The notes beneath the pieces were generated by a model that did not search any database, had not been told where the DNA came from, and was given only the letters and a program-made list of their open reading frames with translations. Shown here piece after piece: positions 1 to 7,937 of a stretch of 64,000 nucleotides of DNA; position 1 is the stretch's first letter; every line of letters starts with the position of its first letter. The DNA is from Bacteroides sp. 519 (GTDB taxonomy: Bacteria; Bacteroidota; Bacteroidia; Bacteroidales; Bacteroidaceae). The DNA is taken from positions 169,135-233,134 of the forward strand of contig NZ_QVMJ01000004.1 of the NCBI RefSeq assembly GCF_010500955.1, given 5' to 3'. Both the position numbers and the translations under genes were made by a program.

Positions 1-2
1 CT

Positions 3-602
3 TTCATGTTTATCGCATTCGAGTGGACTGAATACGATAAGAAATATGAAACAGCATCATTAGCGAATGATCCCACTTTTGAATTGACATTGTTACCAGT
101 AACTTATCCCGAACCGCCCAAACCGCCACCCCCTGCTCCGGCAGTAGTGGAAGAATTACATATAGTAGAAGGAACCGAAGAGGTTGACGATATTTATATG
201 GAAAGTCCTGAAGATTTAGGTCAGGTTGTTGACATTAAGTATGTTCCTATCCTTATTGAGGAAGAGGAAGAAAAGGTTGACGAAACCGAAATCTTTGCGA
301 TTGCGGAAAAAATGCCGGAATTTCCCGGTGGTACTGCTGCTTTATTTGAATACCTGAACAAGAGTATCAAATACCCAACAGTTGCTATCGAAACCGGTAC
401 GCAAGGAAAAGTTATCACGCAATTTGTTGTTGATAAAGATGGGTCTATCAGTGACATTCAAGTAGTCCGAAGTGTTGACCCTTATCTTGATAAGGAAGCA
501 ATCAGGGTTATTAGAGCCATGCCCAAATGGAGTCCGGGCATGCAAAGAAACAAGGCTGTAAGAGTGAAATATACCGTTCCGGTAGTTTTCCGATTACAGT
601 AA
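3..602 (+). CDS. tonB: TonB-family energy transducer, 5' partial
   Basis: C-terminal part of a TonB-type protein, which carries proton-motive force from inner-membrane ExbB/ExbD to outer-membrane receptors such as the SusC protein at 17273-20554. The frame is open to the left edge and the first visible residues (FMFIAFEW) look like the end of the membrane anchor, so the true start lies outside the window. A proline-rich spacer (PEPPKPPPP) and an acidic linker follow. The last 95 residues or so form the TonB C-terminal domain, with MPEFPGG at its beginning and MPKWSPG near its end. A strong terminator follows at 644-701. The family is clear, but the receptor it serves cannot be told from the context. 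Confidence 0.9.
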   Translation, partial: FMFIAFEWTEYDKKYETASLANDPTFELTLLPVTYPEPPKPPPPAPAVVEELHIVEGTEEVDDIYMESPEDLGQVVDIKYVPILIEEEEEKVDETEIFAIAEKMPEFPGGTAALFEYLNKSIKYPTVAIETGTQGKVITQFVVDKDGSISDIQVVRSVDPYLDKEAIRVIRAMPKWSPGMQRNKAVRVKYTVPVVFRLQ

Positions 603-643
603 TCTGGTTAATAAATACTTAAAATTTTAATTTACTAGGGAAC

Positions 644-701
644 CTGTCCGGTTACAAACAGAATCTTTCTCACTCCTGTTTGGTAACCGGACAGTTTTTT
701 T
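644..701 (+). terminator. Rho-independent terminator of tonB
   Basis: An inverted repeat pairs 644-661 (CTGTCCGGTTACAAACAG) with 676-694, with one bulged base, and is followed directly by seven T residues at 695-701. This is a classic intrinsic terminator for the rightward tonB gene. Confidence 0.85.
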
Positions 702-802
702 AATGTGCCAATATGCCAATATGCTAATATGCCAATGTGCCAATTACCATGCGTATCTGCATAGCAATTGGCACATTGGCACATTAGCATATTGGCACAT
801 TA
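702..802. repeat. Tandem-word palindrome, TGCCAATA family, with CCATGCG loop
   Basis: The left arm (702-745) is a run of variants of the word TGCCAATA(T/G). The right arm (766-802) is its reverse complement with one unit fewer. The loop at 746-765 contains CCATGCGTATC, close to the loop core of the elements at 15058, 15504, 33155, 41109 and 49304. The element fills the gap between the convergent tonB and argS genes. The same word builds the elements at 44120 and 60211. Confidence 0.8.
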
Positions 803-805
803 TTA

Positions 806-2599
806 TTACATGCGATCAGGAACTTCAATACCCAGCAATCCCATTCCTAAACGAACAACCTTGGCTATATTAGCCGATAAAGCTACACGGAATAATTTTA
901 CCTGCTCGTTCTCTTCTTTGAGAATACTGAAATCATGGTAGAACTGGTTATACTCTTTCACCAGATCATATACATAATTAGCAATAATAGAAGGGCTATA
1001 GTCATCTCCTGCTTGTTTTACAATGTTGGTAAAGTCGGCTGTTAGTTGAATCAGGTTCTTTTCCTTTTCATTCAATACCAAATCCGTAGGTAATTCGGCA
1101 GGAATCTCTATTCCGGCTTCGGCAGCTTTGCGCAATACCGATTGAATACGTGCATATGTATATTGAATAAACGGACCGGTATTACCGTTAAAGTCTATCG
1201 ATTCTTTGGGGTTGAAAGTCATATTCTTGCGGGCATCAACTTTCAGTATGAAGTATTTTAATGCTCCAAGACCAACAATACGGGCAATGTTGTTAGCCTC
1301 CTCTTCCGAGCAACCATCAAGCTTGCCTAACTCCTGCGATGTTTCACGAGCTGTTTCGATCATGTCTTCAATCAGGTCATCGGCATCAACCACGGTTCCT
1401 TCGCGCGATTTCATTTTACCTTCCGGAAGTTCTACCATACCGTAAGAGAAATGAACCAGTCCTTTTCCCCATTCAAAGCCAAGCTTATCTAATAGAATAG
1501 ACAACACTTGGAAATGGTAGTTCTGCTCATTACCTACCACATACACCATTTTGTTGATCGGATAATCATCAAAGCGTAGTTTGGCAGTACCAATATCCTG
1601 AGTCATGTAAACCGAAGTACCATCTGAGCGGAGCAACAATTTATGGTCGAGCCCTTCGCCGGTAAGGTCGGCCCATACCGAAGCATCTTCTTTTTTGTAG
1701 AAAACTCCTTTCTCTAATCCTTCCAGCACCTTATCTTTACCTTCCAGATAGGTTTCCGATTCGTAATATATTTTATCGAAGCTTACACCCAGCTTTTTAT
1801 ATGTTTCATCAAATCCTTCGTATACCCAACCGTTCATCATAGACCATAGTGCACGTACTTCCGGATCGCCGGCTTCCCACTTAACAAGCATTTCGCGTGC
1901 TTCGTTCATCATGGGCGATGCTGTTTCTGCTTCCTCCTTCGTCATGCCTCTTTCCATAAATTCGGCAATCTCTGCTTTGTATCGTTTGTCGAACACTACA
2001 TAGTAGTCGCCCACCAAGTGATCGCCTTTCTTGCCCGATGATTCCGGTGTTTCGTTTCTACCGTACTTTTTCCAGGCAAGCATTGATTTGCAGATATGAA
2101 TACCACGGTCGTTTACTATATTTGTTTTAACAACCCTGTTTCCGTTGGCAGCAATTACATTTGCCAAAGCATTACCCAAAAGATTATTGCGTACATGCCC
2201 CAGGTGAAGAGGCTTATTGGTATTTGGCGAAGAGTATTCAATCATTACCAGTGGCGAGTCGTTATTTGCCTCGGTAATACCGTAGTTATTATCTGCATGA
2301 ACCTTATTCAATAATTCAATCCATGTACCCGAAGCAATAGTCAGGTTCAGGAATCCTTTTATGACATTGAATGATTCAACTGCCGGTTCATTTTGTTTCA
2401 GATATTCGCCAATTTCCTGTGCGGTTTGCTCAGGGCTTTTTCGCGATATTTTAAGAAATGGGAACACAACAAGTGTTAGATGTCCATCAAATTCTTTTTT
2501 TGTTTTCTGCAATTGTATTTGCCCGGCAGATACTTCCTGGCCGTATAACTCGTTTATACCGTTATAAACAGCTAGTTCAAGTTTTTTCTCAATATTCAT
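806..2599 (-). CDS. argS: Arginyl-tRNA synthetase
   Basis: Class I aminoacyl-tRNA synthetase that charges tRNA-Arg with arginine in the cytoplasm. The 597 residues match the usual length. An N-terminal Add1-type tRNA-binding domain covers about the first 100 residues. The HIGH motif appears as HLGH at residues 132-135, and the KMSKS-equivalent loop as MKSRE near residue 395. The last 120 residues form the DALR anticodon-binding domain, ending in the family's usual GIEVPDRM. A -7 box (TATCTTTG on the minus strand) lies 23 bases before the ATG. The gene stands alone, convergent with tonB, with a palindromic element just beyond its stop. Confidence 0.97.
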   Translation of the reverse strand: MNIEKKLELAVYNGINELYGQEVSAGQIQLQKTKKEFDGHLTLVVFPFLKISRKSPEQTAQEIGEYLKQNEPAVESFNVIKGFLNLTIASGTWIELLNKVHADNNYGITEANNDSPLVMIEYSSPNTNKPLHLGHVRNNLLGNALANVIAANGNRVVKTNIVNDRGIHICKSMLAWKKYGRNETPESSGKKGDHLVGDYYVVFDKRYKAEIAEFMERGMTKEEAETASPMMNEAREMLVKWEAGDPEVRALWSMMNGWVYEGFDETYKKLGVSFDKIYYESETYLEGKDKVLEGLEKGVFYKKEDASVWADLTGEGLDHKLLLRSDGTSVYMTQDIGTAKLRFDDYPINKMVYVVGNEQNYHFQVLSILLDKLGFEWGKGLVHFSYGMVELPEGKMKSREGTVVDADDLIEDMIETARETSQELGKLDGCSEEEANNIARIVGLGALKYFILKVDARKNMTFNPKESIDFNGNTGPFIQYTYARIQSVLRKAAEAGIEIPAELPTDLVLNEKEKNLIQLTADFTNIVKQAGDDYSPSIIANYVYDLVKEYNQFYHDFSILKEENEQVKLFRVALSANIAKVVRLGMGLLGIEVPDRM

Positions 2600-2621
2600 A
2601 CTCGTACCTATTTAACTGCCG

Positions 2622-2629
2622 CAAAGATA
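2622..2629 (-). promoter_or_regulatory. Putative argS -7 box
   Basis: CAAAGATA on the plus strand reads TATCTTTG on the minus strand and fits the Bacteroidetes TAnnTTTG box. No TTTG lies at the ideal distance upstream, so the call rests on the -7 element only. Confidence 0.4.
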
Positions 2630-2681
2630 TAAAAAAAGGAGGCAAAAACACCCCCTTTCCATATATTTCACAATGAAGTAC

Positions 2682-2954
2682 TTATTCTACAGCAGTTGCT
2701 AATTCCATTCCTGGTTTGAATTTTACTACATTTTTTGCCGGAATCTGTATCCGGGCTTGCGTGGTTGGATTAATACCTGCTCTTTCATTTCTTAGCACAA
2801 CAGTAAAAGTTCCGAATCCAACTAATCCAACCTTGTCACCTTTTTTTAGAGTATCCGATACAATACTTGTAAACGCTTCCAATGCTTTTTTTGCATCGCC
2901 CTTGCTAAGCCCACTTTGCTGAGCCATAGCTTCAATTAATTCTGCTTTATTCAT
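2682..2954 (-). CDS. HU/IHF-family DNA-binding protein
   Basis: A 90-residue histone-like protein that binds and bends DNA as a dimer and helps compact the nucleoid. It has the HU fold throughout: two N-terminal helices (MNKAELIEAMAQQSGLSKGD), the GFGTF turn, and the beta-arm ending in the signature NPTT-x-A-x-IQIPA-x-NVVKFKPG. Its full-length match to HU-beta makes it HU rather than one of the longer Bacteroidetes HU-like proteins. It is a single gene between argS and the divergent rhomboid operon. A well-formed promoter lies at 3017-3047. Confidence 0.95.
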   Translation of the reverse strand: MNKAELIEAMAQQSGLSKGDAKKALEAFTSIVSDTLKKGDKVGLVGFGTFTVVLRNERAGINPTTQARIQIPAKNVVKFKPGMELATAVE

Positions 2955-3016
2955 AATACGTACTAATTGATTAATAAAATGTTATATGTTAAAATGACTT
3001 TCAGAAAACCCTAACA

Positions 3017-3047
3017 CAAATATAGAAGATCAAAACAAAAGATCAAA
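3017..3047 (-). promoter_or_regulatory. Promoter of the HU gene
   Basis: Read on the minus strand, TTTG (3044-3047) is followed after 19 bases by TATATTTG (3017-3024). This matches the Bacteroidetes -33/-7 consensus. The leader would be about 60 bases. Confidence 0.65.
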
Positions 3048-3129
3048 TTATTTATTAAAAAATAATTTCATAATATTGAAAAAGAATAAATACGGAACAG
3101 TTTTTCAGTACTTGAACAGAATTTATTCG

Positions 3130-3137
3130 TATTTTTG
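3130..3137 (+). promoter_or_regulatory. Putative -7 box of the rhomboid operon
   Basis: TATTTTTG fits TAnnTTTG and lies 38 bases before the first rhomboid ATG. The -33 element is not clear. Confidence 0.35.
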
Positions 3138-3174
3138 TTTCGACAATAAACAAATTTAGAAACAATAATGTTCT

Positions 3175-3861
3175 ATGAATACAATGCCTGCGGTTACTAA
3201 AAACCTACTAATAATAAACGTTCTTTTCTTTTTTGCAACAGTTGTAGCTGAAAAATATGGTATTGACCTAAGCAGCATCCTTGGGCTTCACTTCTTCATG
3301 GCAGATAATTTCCATGTTTACCAATTATTTACTTATATGTTTATGCATGCGGATATAACACATATTTTCTTCAATATGTTTGCCGTGTGGATGTTTGGAA
3401 GGATTTTAGAGCAGTATTGGGGACCTCGCAAATTTCTTTTTTATTATATTATTTGTGGCATGGGAGCAGGCATTGTGCAAGAGATTGTACAATACATACA
3501 TTTTGAAACAGTACTATCGGCATACACCAGTGTAAATACCGGTTCGGGCATTATACCTATGCAAGAATATCTCAACCTGATGGTTACGGTTGGAGCCTCG
3601 GGGGCTGTTTATGCTATTCTGCTAGGATTTGGTATGCTATTTCCTAATCAGCATTTGTTTATAATACCTATCCCTTTCCCTATCAAGGCTAAATATTTTG
3701 TTGTTGGATATGCATTACTCGAACTTATATCCGGTTTATCAAACAGGCCAGGAGATAATGTAGCTCATTTTGCACACCTTGGTGGTATGATCTTTGGGTT
3801 TATTCTTATTATGTATTGGAAAAAAAAGAAGAACAATTATGGACATGATAACCAATATTAA
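3175..3861 (+). CDS. Rhomboid family intramembrane serine protease
   Basis: Polytopic membrane protein of 228 residues that would cleave transmembrane helices within the membrane. The catalytic pair is intact: Ser142 in a canonical G-A-S-G motif (residues 140-143) and His201 in AHLGG. The conserved HxxxN-type segment THIFFNMFAVW of helix 2 is also present. It overlaps by 23 bases the ATG of a second rhomboid gene at 3839, and a phosphatase/nuclease-fold gene follows, so the three are probably one operon. The substrate cannot be predicted. The family assignment is secure. Confidence 0.92.
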   Translation: MNTMPAVTKNLLIINVLFFFATVVAEKYGIDLSSILGLHFFMADNFHVYQLFTYMFMHADITHIFFNMFAVWMFGRILEQYWGPRKFLFYYIICGMGAGIVQEIVQYIHFETVLSAYTSVNTGSGIIPMQEYLNLMVTVGASGAVYAILLGFGMLFPNQHLFIIPIPFPIKAKYFVVGYALLELISGLSNRPGDNVAHFAHLGGMIFGFILIMYWKKKKNNYGHDNQY

Positions 3862-4735
3862 AAATAACTTCAAAAGGGGAACTATATACATACAGCTCAT
3901 TTATATAAATGTGGCTGTGTTTCTTTTTACATCTTTATTATCAATCTTCTTTCGGCTCTTTAACCGGAGCTTTGACCCAATACTGGGATGGTTTGAGTTA
4001 CCAGCTTCGGTAGAACGGTTTATACACCAACCCTGGTCACTGATTACGTATATGTTTATGCATGCCAATATATTCCATGTATTGTTCAATATGTTATGGC
4101 TATATTGGTTCGGTTCTATTTTTATGAACATTTTCTCGAGTAAGCATTTACGGGGAATATACATTCTGGGAGGAATTTGTGGTGGCTTACTCTACATATT
4201 GTCTTATAACATATTTCCCTATTTTGCCAATGTGGTTCATTTGTCGGTTATGGTAGGTGCTTCTGCCTCGATACTGGCCATAGTTGCTGCTGCAGCCTAC
4301 CGAGAGCCCAACTATCCTATCCGTCTGTTGTTTTTCGGAGCTATCCCACTAAAGTATCTGGCAATTGTTGTTGTTTTATCCGATTTATTGCTGATGACAT
4401 CTGGTAACGCAGGCGGGCACATTGCTCATATTGGTGGTGCACTTGCCGGGGTAGGATTTGCGGCAGGATTAAATAAAGGCTTGGATATAACAGCTTGGAT
4501 AAATGGCACTTTAGACTGGTTCTCTTCCCTGTTTAGCAAAAAACAGCGGGCCGACAGGAAGAGGGCTAAAATGAAAGTAAGCAAAACCAGCCGGGATAAA
4601 GATTATGACTATAATGCAAACAAAAAGGCTCAATCCGATGAGATTGACCGCATATTAGATAAATTAAAAAGATCGGGCTACAACAGTTTAACTGCCGAAG
4701 AAAAAAAGAGCTTGTTCGACGCAAGCAAGAAATAA
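3839..4735 (+). CDS. Rhomboid family protease, GASA variant
   Basis: Second rhomboid of the operon, 298 residues. The ATG at 3839 is preferred over an upstream in-frame GTG/ATG at 3794, because the protein then begins MDMITNIKNNF and aligns with its neighbour. The nucleophile Ser142 lies in G-A-S-A, where the fourth position is Ala rather than the usual Gly, and the catalytic His197 lies in GHIAHIGG. Both active-site residues are kept, so it is probably active. The C-terminal 75 residues form a basic cytoplasmic tail (KKQRADRKRAKMKVSK), absent from the first rhomboid. Its stop is two bases before the ATG of the next gene. Confidence 0.88.
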   Translation: MDMITNIKNNFKRGTIYIQLIYINVAVFLFTSLLSIFFRLFNRSFDPILGWFELPASVERFIHQPWSLITYMFMHANIFHVLFNMLWLYWFGSIFMNIFSSKHLRGIYILGGICGGLLYILSYNIFPYFANVVHLSVMVGASASILAIVAAAAYREPNYPIRLLFFGAIPLKYLAIVVVLSDLLLMTSGNAGGHIAHIGGALAGVGFAAGLNKGLDITAWINGTLDWFSSLFSKKQRADRKRAKMKVSKTSRDKDYDYNANKKAQSDEIDRILDKLKRSGYNSLTAEEKKSLFDASKK

Positions 4736-4737
4736 AA

Positions 4738-5832
4738 ATGAAACGCATAGGAAAACTGGCAGTAGCAACACTGCTTGTTATAAACCTTGTATTTATGGGC
4801 TTGATGCTGTTCTCGGCATACAGTCCACATTTCAATCCGGAAGATCATCCCATTCGTGCATGTTTCGGAATGGTGTTTCCTGTATTCCTTTTTATTAATT
4901 TTTGCTTTCTTATAGCTTGGTTGGTTATTTCTTACAAACTCGCTATTATTCCTTTTATAGCATTTCTGCTTTGCATACCTCAAATAGGCACATCTTTTCC
5001 TATAAACTTTAAAACAAAGAAAAAAAACATTCCGCCCAACCACATTAAATTCCTTTCGTATAACGTAATGGGCATGGCTACCAAAAAGAAGGTAGATGGA
5101 AAAAATGCCATCTTACAGTACATTAAAAACAGTGGGGCCGATATTGTTTGTATGCAAGAGTACATTCATACTAACAGCAAATATGTTACTCAAAAAGATA
5201 TCGATACCGAACTTGCCATGTATCCCCATAAAAACATTCATCAGGTTGGTAACAAATTTAGCGGTAATTACATCGCCTGTTATTCAAAATATCCTATTCT
5301 ATCGGCACAAAGGCTGAATTACGAAAGCAACCATAACGGCTCGGTTGTTTACAATATTAAGATTGGAAATGATACGGTAACTGTAATCAACAACCATCTG
5401 GAATCGAACAAACTCACGCTCGAAGATAAGAAAGTGTACGAAGGTATGCTTAAATCGCCCGAGGTAGATAAGGTGAAAAGCGGAGCCATTCACTTGGTAA
5501 GAAAGCTTGGCGAAGCACAGGCTTTAAGGGCTCCACAGGCAAAAGCCGTAGCGCAGGCTGTAAAAAATTCGGGCAACAAACACATCGTTGTATGTGGCGA
5601 CTTTAACGATACGCCTGTATCATACACCCATCGGATTATATCAAATGGGTTAGTAGATGCTTTTGTTGCATCCGGTTGCGGACTGGGAATATCTTATAAC
5701 CAAAATAAATTCTATTTCCGGATCGATAATATACTTACCAGCAAAAACATGAAAACCTACAATTGTACGGTAGACAGGTCTATTAAAGATTCCGACCACT
5801 ATCCGATATGGTGCTATATCAGCAAAAAGTAA
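4738..5832 (+). CDS. Membrane-anchored endonuclease/exonuclease/phosphatase family protein
   Basis: A 364-residue protein with three N-terminal hydrophobic segments (about residues 8-28, 42-63 and 68-82) and a periplasm-facing or cytoplasmic catalytic domain of the DNase I/EEP fold. The fold's residues are visible: the Asn in LSYNV, the catalytic Glu in CMQEY, NNHLESNK, the metal-site CGDFNDTP and the C-terminal SDHYPI. EEP members cleave phosphodiesters in nucleic acids or lipids. Nothing here decides which, although membrane anchoring favours a lipid or surface substrate. It follows the rhomboids with a two-base gap. Confidence 0.88.
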   Translation: MKRIGKLAVATLLVINLVFMGLMLFSAYSPHFNPEDHPIRACFGMVFPVFLFINFCFLIAWLVISYKLAIIPFIAFLLCIPQIGTSFPINFKTKKKNIPPNHIKFLSYNVMGMATKKKVDGKNAILQYIKNSGADIVCMQEYIHTNSKYVTQKDIDTELAMYPHKNIHQVGNKFSGNYIACYSKYPILSAQRLNYESNHNGSVVYNIKIGNDTVTVINNHLESNKLTLEDKKVYEGMLKSPEVDKVKSGAIHLVRKLGEAQALRAPQAKAVAQAVKNSGNKHIVVCGDFNDTPVSYTHRIISNGLVDAFVASGCGLGISYNQNKFYFRIDNILTSKNMKTYNCTVDRSIKDSDHYPIWCYISKK

Positions 5833-5851
5833 AACAATTAATTTATATTAT

Positions 5852-7927
5852 ATGAACAAAATTTATTCACTCTTAGTTGTATGTTGCATTATGATATGTG
5901 CTTGTACTACCCCTACCGAAAACAATCCTTTTTTAACCGAGTTTCAAACAAAGCATGGTGTTCCGCCTTATGCAGAAATAAAGCTAGAACATTATAAACC
6001 TGCTTTCGAAGCCGGGATTAAGGAACAAAACACAAACATTCAGGCTATTATTAACAGTCAGGAAGAGCCGGGATTCGAGAATGTTATTGTAGCCCTCGAC
6101 AATAGTGCACCTATATTAGATCGTGTTGGTTTGGTTTTCTTCAATATTATTGAGGCAGAAACAACAAAAGAACTAACCGATTTATCTATGGAACTAGCCC
6201 CGATGCTGTCCGAACATGAAGACAACATCTATCTTAACCGGGCTTTATTTGATAAAGTGAATGCCGTTTACCAAAAGCTGAACTCACTGAACCTATCGAC
6301 CGAGCAGAAAAGACTGTTGGATAAAAAGTATAAGAACTTTGTTCGCTCCGGTGCCAACTTACCCGAAGAGAAACAAGCCCGCCTGCGCGAGATAAACAAA
6401 GAAATGTCTACACTAGGTCTTACTTTCAGCAACAATGTATTGAAAGAAAATAATGCATATCAGCTTATTGTAGACAAAGAAGAAGACTTGGCCGGTTTAC
6501 CCGATTGGTTTAAAGCCAGCGCCGCTGCCGAAGCCAAAGCTGCCGAACAAGATGGCAAATGGTTATTTACTTTGCATAACGCAAGCCGTTTACCTTTTCT
6601 GCAATATGCCGAAAACCGCAACCTGAGGGAACAGATTTACAAAGCCTACATCAACCGTGGAAACAATAATAACGAAAACGACAACAAGAATATTATCACC
6701 TCAATCATAAAACTGCGTCAGGAAAAAGCTACATTGTTAGGATACGATTGTTTTTCGAACTTCGTACTCAATGAGTGTATGGCCCAAAATGCTGAAACAG
6801 TAATGAGCTTCCTCAATAACTTGTGGCAATATGCGCTACCCAAAGCCAAAGCCGAAGCTGCCGACCTGCAAAAGCTAATGGGCAACAACGAAAAGTTGGA
6901 AGCATGGGACTGGTGGTACTATACCGAACAGCTTCGTAAAACAAAATACAACTTGGATGAAGACGAACTGAAGCCATACTTCAAATTAGAAAACGTACGC
7001 GATGGCGCTTTTGATGTAGCTAAGAAACTTTATGGTATCAACTTTACCAAACTAAATGATATCCCTGTTTATCATCCGGATGTAGTAGTATTTGAAGTTA
7101 CCGATGAAGATGGTAGCCACCTGGGTCTGTTCTATGTCGACTATTTCCCACGCAGTGGTAAAAGTGGTGGTGCCTGGATGAGTAATTTCAGGGAACAAAG
7201 AAAAGACATCCGCCCATTGGTATGTAACGTTTCCAGTTATACTAAACCTGTTGGCGACATGCCTTCGCTCCTTACATTGGACGAAGTAGAAACCCTGTTC
7301 CATGAGTTTGGTCACGGTTTGCACGGATTATTAACCAAGTGTAACTATACAGGCGTGTCGGGAACAAACGTAGTGCGCGATTTTGTTGAACTGCCTTCTC
7401 AGATAATGGAACATTGGGCTACTCAACCCGAGGTGCTGAAAGCTTATGCCAAACATTACCAAACCGGCGAAGTAATTCCGGATGCATTGATTGAAAAGAT
7501 ACTGAATCAAAAAACATTCAACCAGGGATTCATGACTACCGAACTTCTGGCTGCTGCCCTGCTGGATATGGAGTTGCACAACCTTACTTCAACCAACAAC
7601 TTCGACCCGGTAGCTTTCGAAAAAGAAACCATGGATAAGCTGGGACTTATTCCGGAAATAGCTCCCCGTTACCGCGTTACTTACTTCAACCACATCATTG
7701 GTGGCTATGCTGCCGGATACTATAGCTATTTATGGGCAAACGTTTTAGATGCCGATGCATTTGAAGCATTCAAAGAAAATGGTATCTTTGATAAAAATAC
7801 AGCTAAGAAGTTCCGTAGCAATGTACTTGAAAAAGGCGATAGCGAAGACCCAATGACACTCTACATAAACTTCCGCGGTGCAGAACCACAGCTGGATGCG
7901 ATGTTAAAAAACAGAGGAATGAAATAA
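5852..7927 (+). CDS. M3 family metallopeptidase lipoprotein (peptidyl-dipeptidase Dcp type)
   Basis: Zinc peptidase of 691 residues that would trim short peptides, probably releasing dipeptides. The zinc site is complete: H484-E-F-G-H488, with the third ligand Glu513 in FVELPSQIMEHW. The N-terminus has a hydrophobic segment ending in a lipobox (ICAC, Cys19), so the enzyme is most likely a periplasm-facing lipoprotein rather than cytoplasmic as in E. coli Dcp. The C-terminal YAAGYYSYLWANVLDADAF block is typical of the Dcp/OpdA branch. It lies 19 bases after the EEP-domain gene and 10 bases before the acetyl-CoA synthetase gene, so co-transcription is likely. Confidence 0.93.
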   Translation: MNKIYSLLVVCCIMICACTTPTENNPFLTEFQTKHGVPPYAEIKLEHYKPAFEAGIKEQNTNIQAIINSQEEPGFENVIVALDNSAPILDRVGLVFFNIIEAETTKELTDLSMELAPMLSEHEDNIYLNRALFDKVNAVYQKLNSLNLSTEQKRLLDKKYKNFVRSGANLPEEKQARLREINKEMSTLGLTFSNNVLKENNAYQLIVDKEEDLAGLPDWFKASAAAEAKAAEQDGKWLFTLHNASRLPFLQYAENRNLREQIYKAYINRGNNNNENDNKNIITSIIKLRQEKATLLGYDCFSNFVLNECMAQNAETVMSFLNNLWQYALPKAKAEAADLQKLMGNNEKLEAWDWWYYTEQLRKTKYNLDEDELKPYFKLENVRDGAFDVAKKLYGINFTKLNDIPVYHPDVVVFEVTDEDGSHLGLFYVDYFPRSGKSGGAWMSNFREQRKDIRPLVCNVSSYTKPVGDMPSLLTLDEVETLFHEFGHGLHGLLTKCNYTGVSGTNVVRDFVELPSQIMEHWATQPEVLKAYAKHYQTGEVIPDALIEKILNQKTFNQGFMTTELLAAALLDMELHNLTSTNNFDPVAFEKETMDKLGLIPEIAPRYRVTYFNHIIGGYAAGYYSYLWANVLDADAFEAFKENGIFDKNTAKKFRSNVLEKGDSEDPMTLYINFRGAEPQLDAMLKNRGMK

Positions 7928-7937
7928 GTCATGAGTT

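Noticed and set aside
702..802. Palindrome as a simple terminator of tonB and argS
   Set aside because: tonB already has a strong terminator at 644-701, and the tandem-word arms and conserved loop are not features of terminators, although it may still affect transcript ends.
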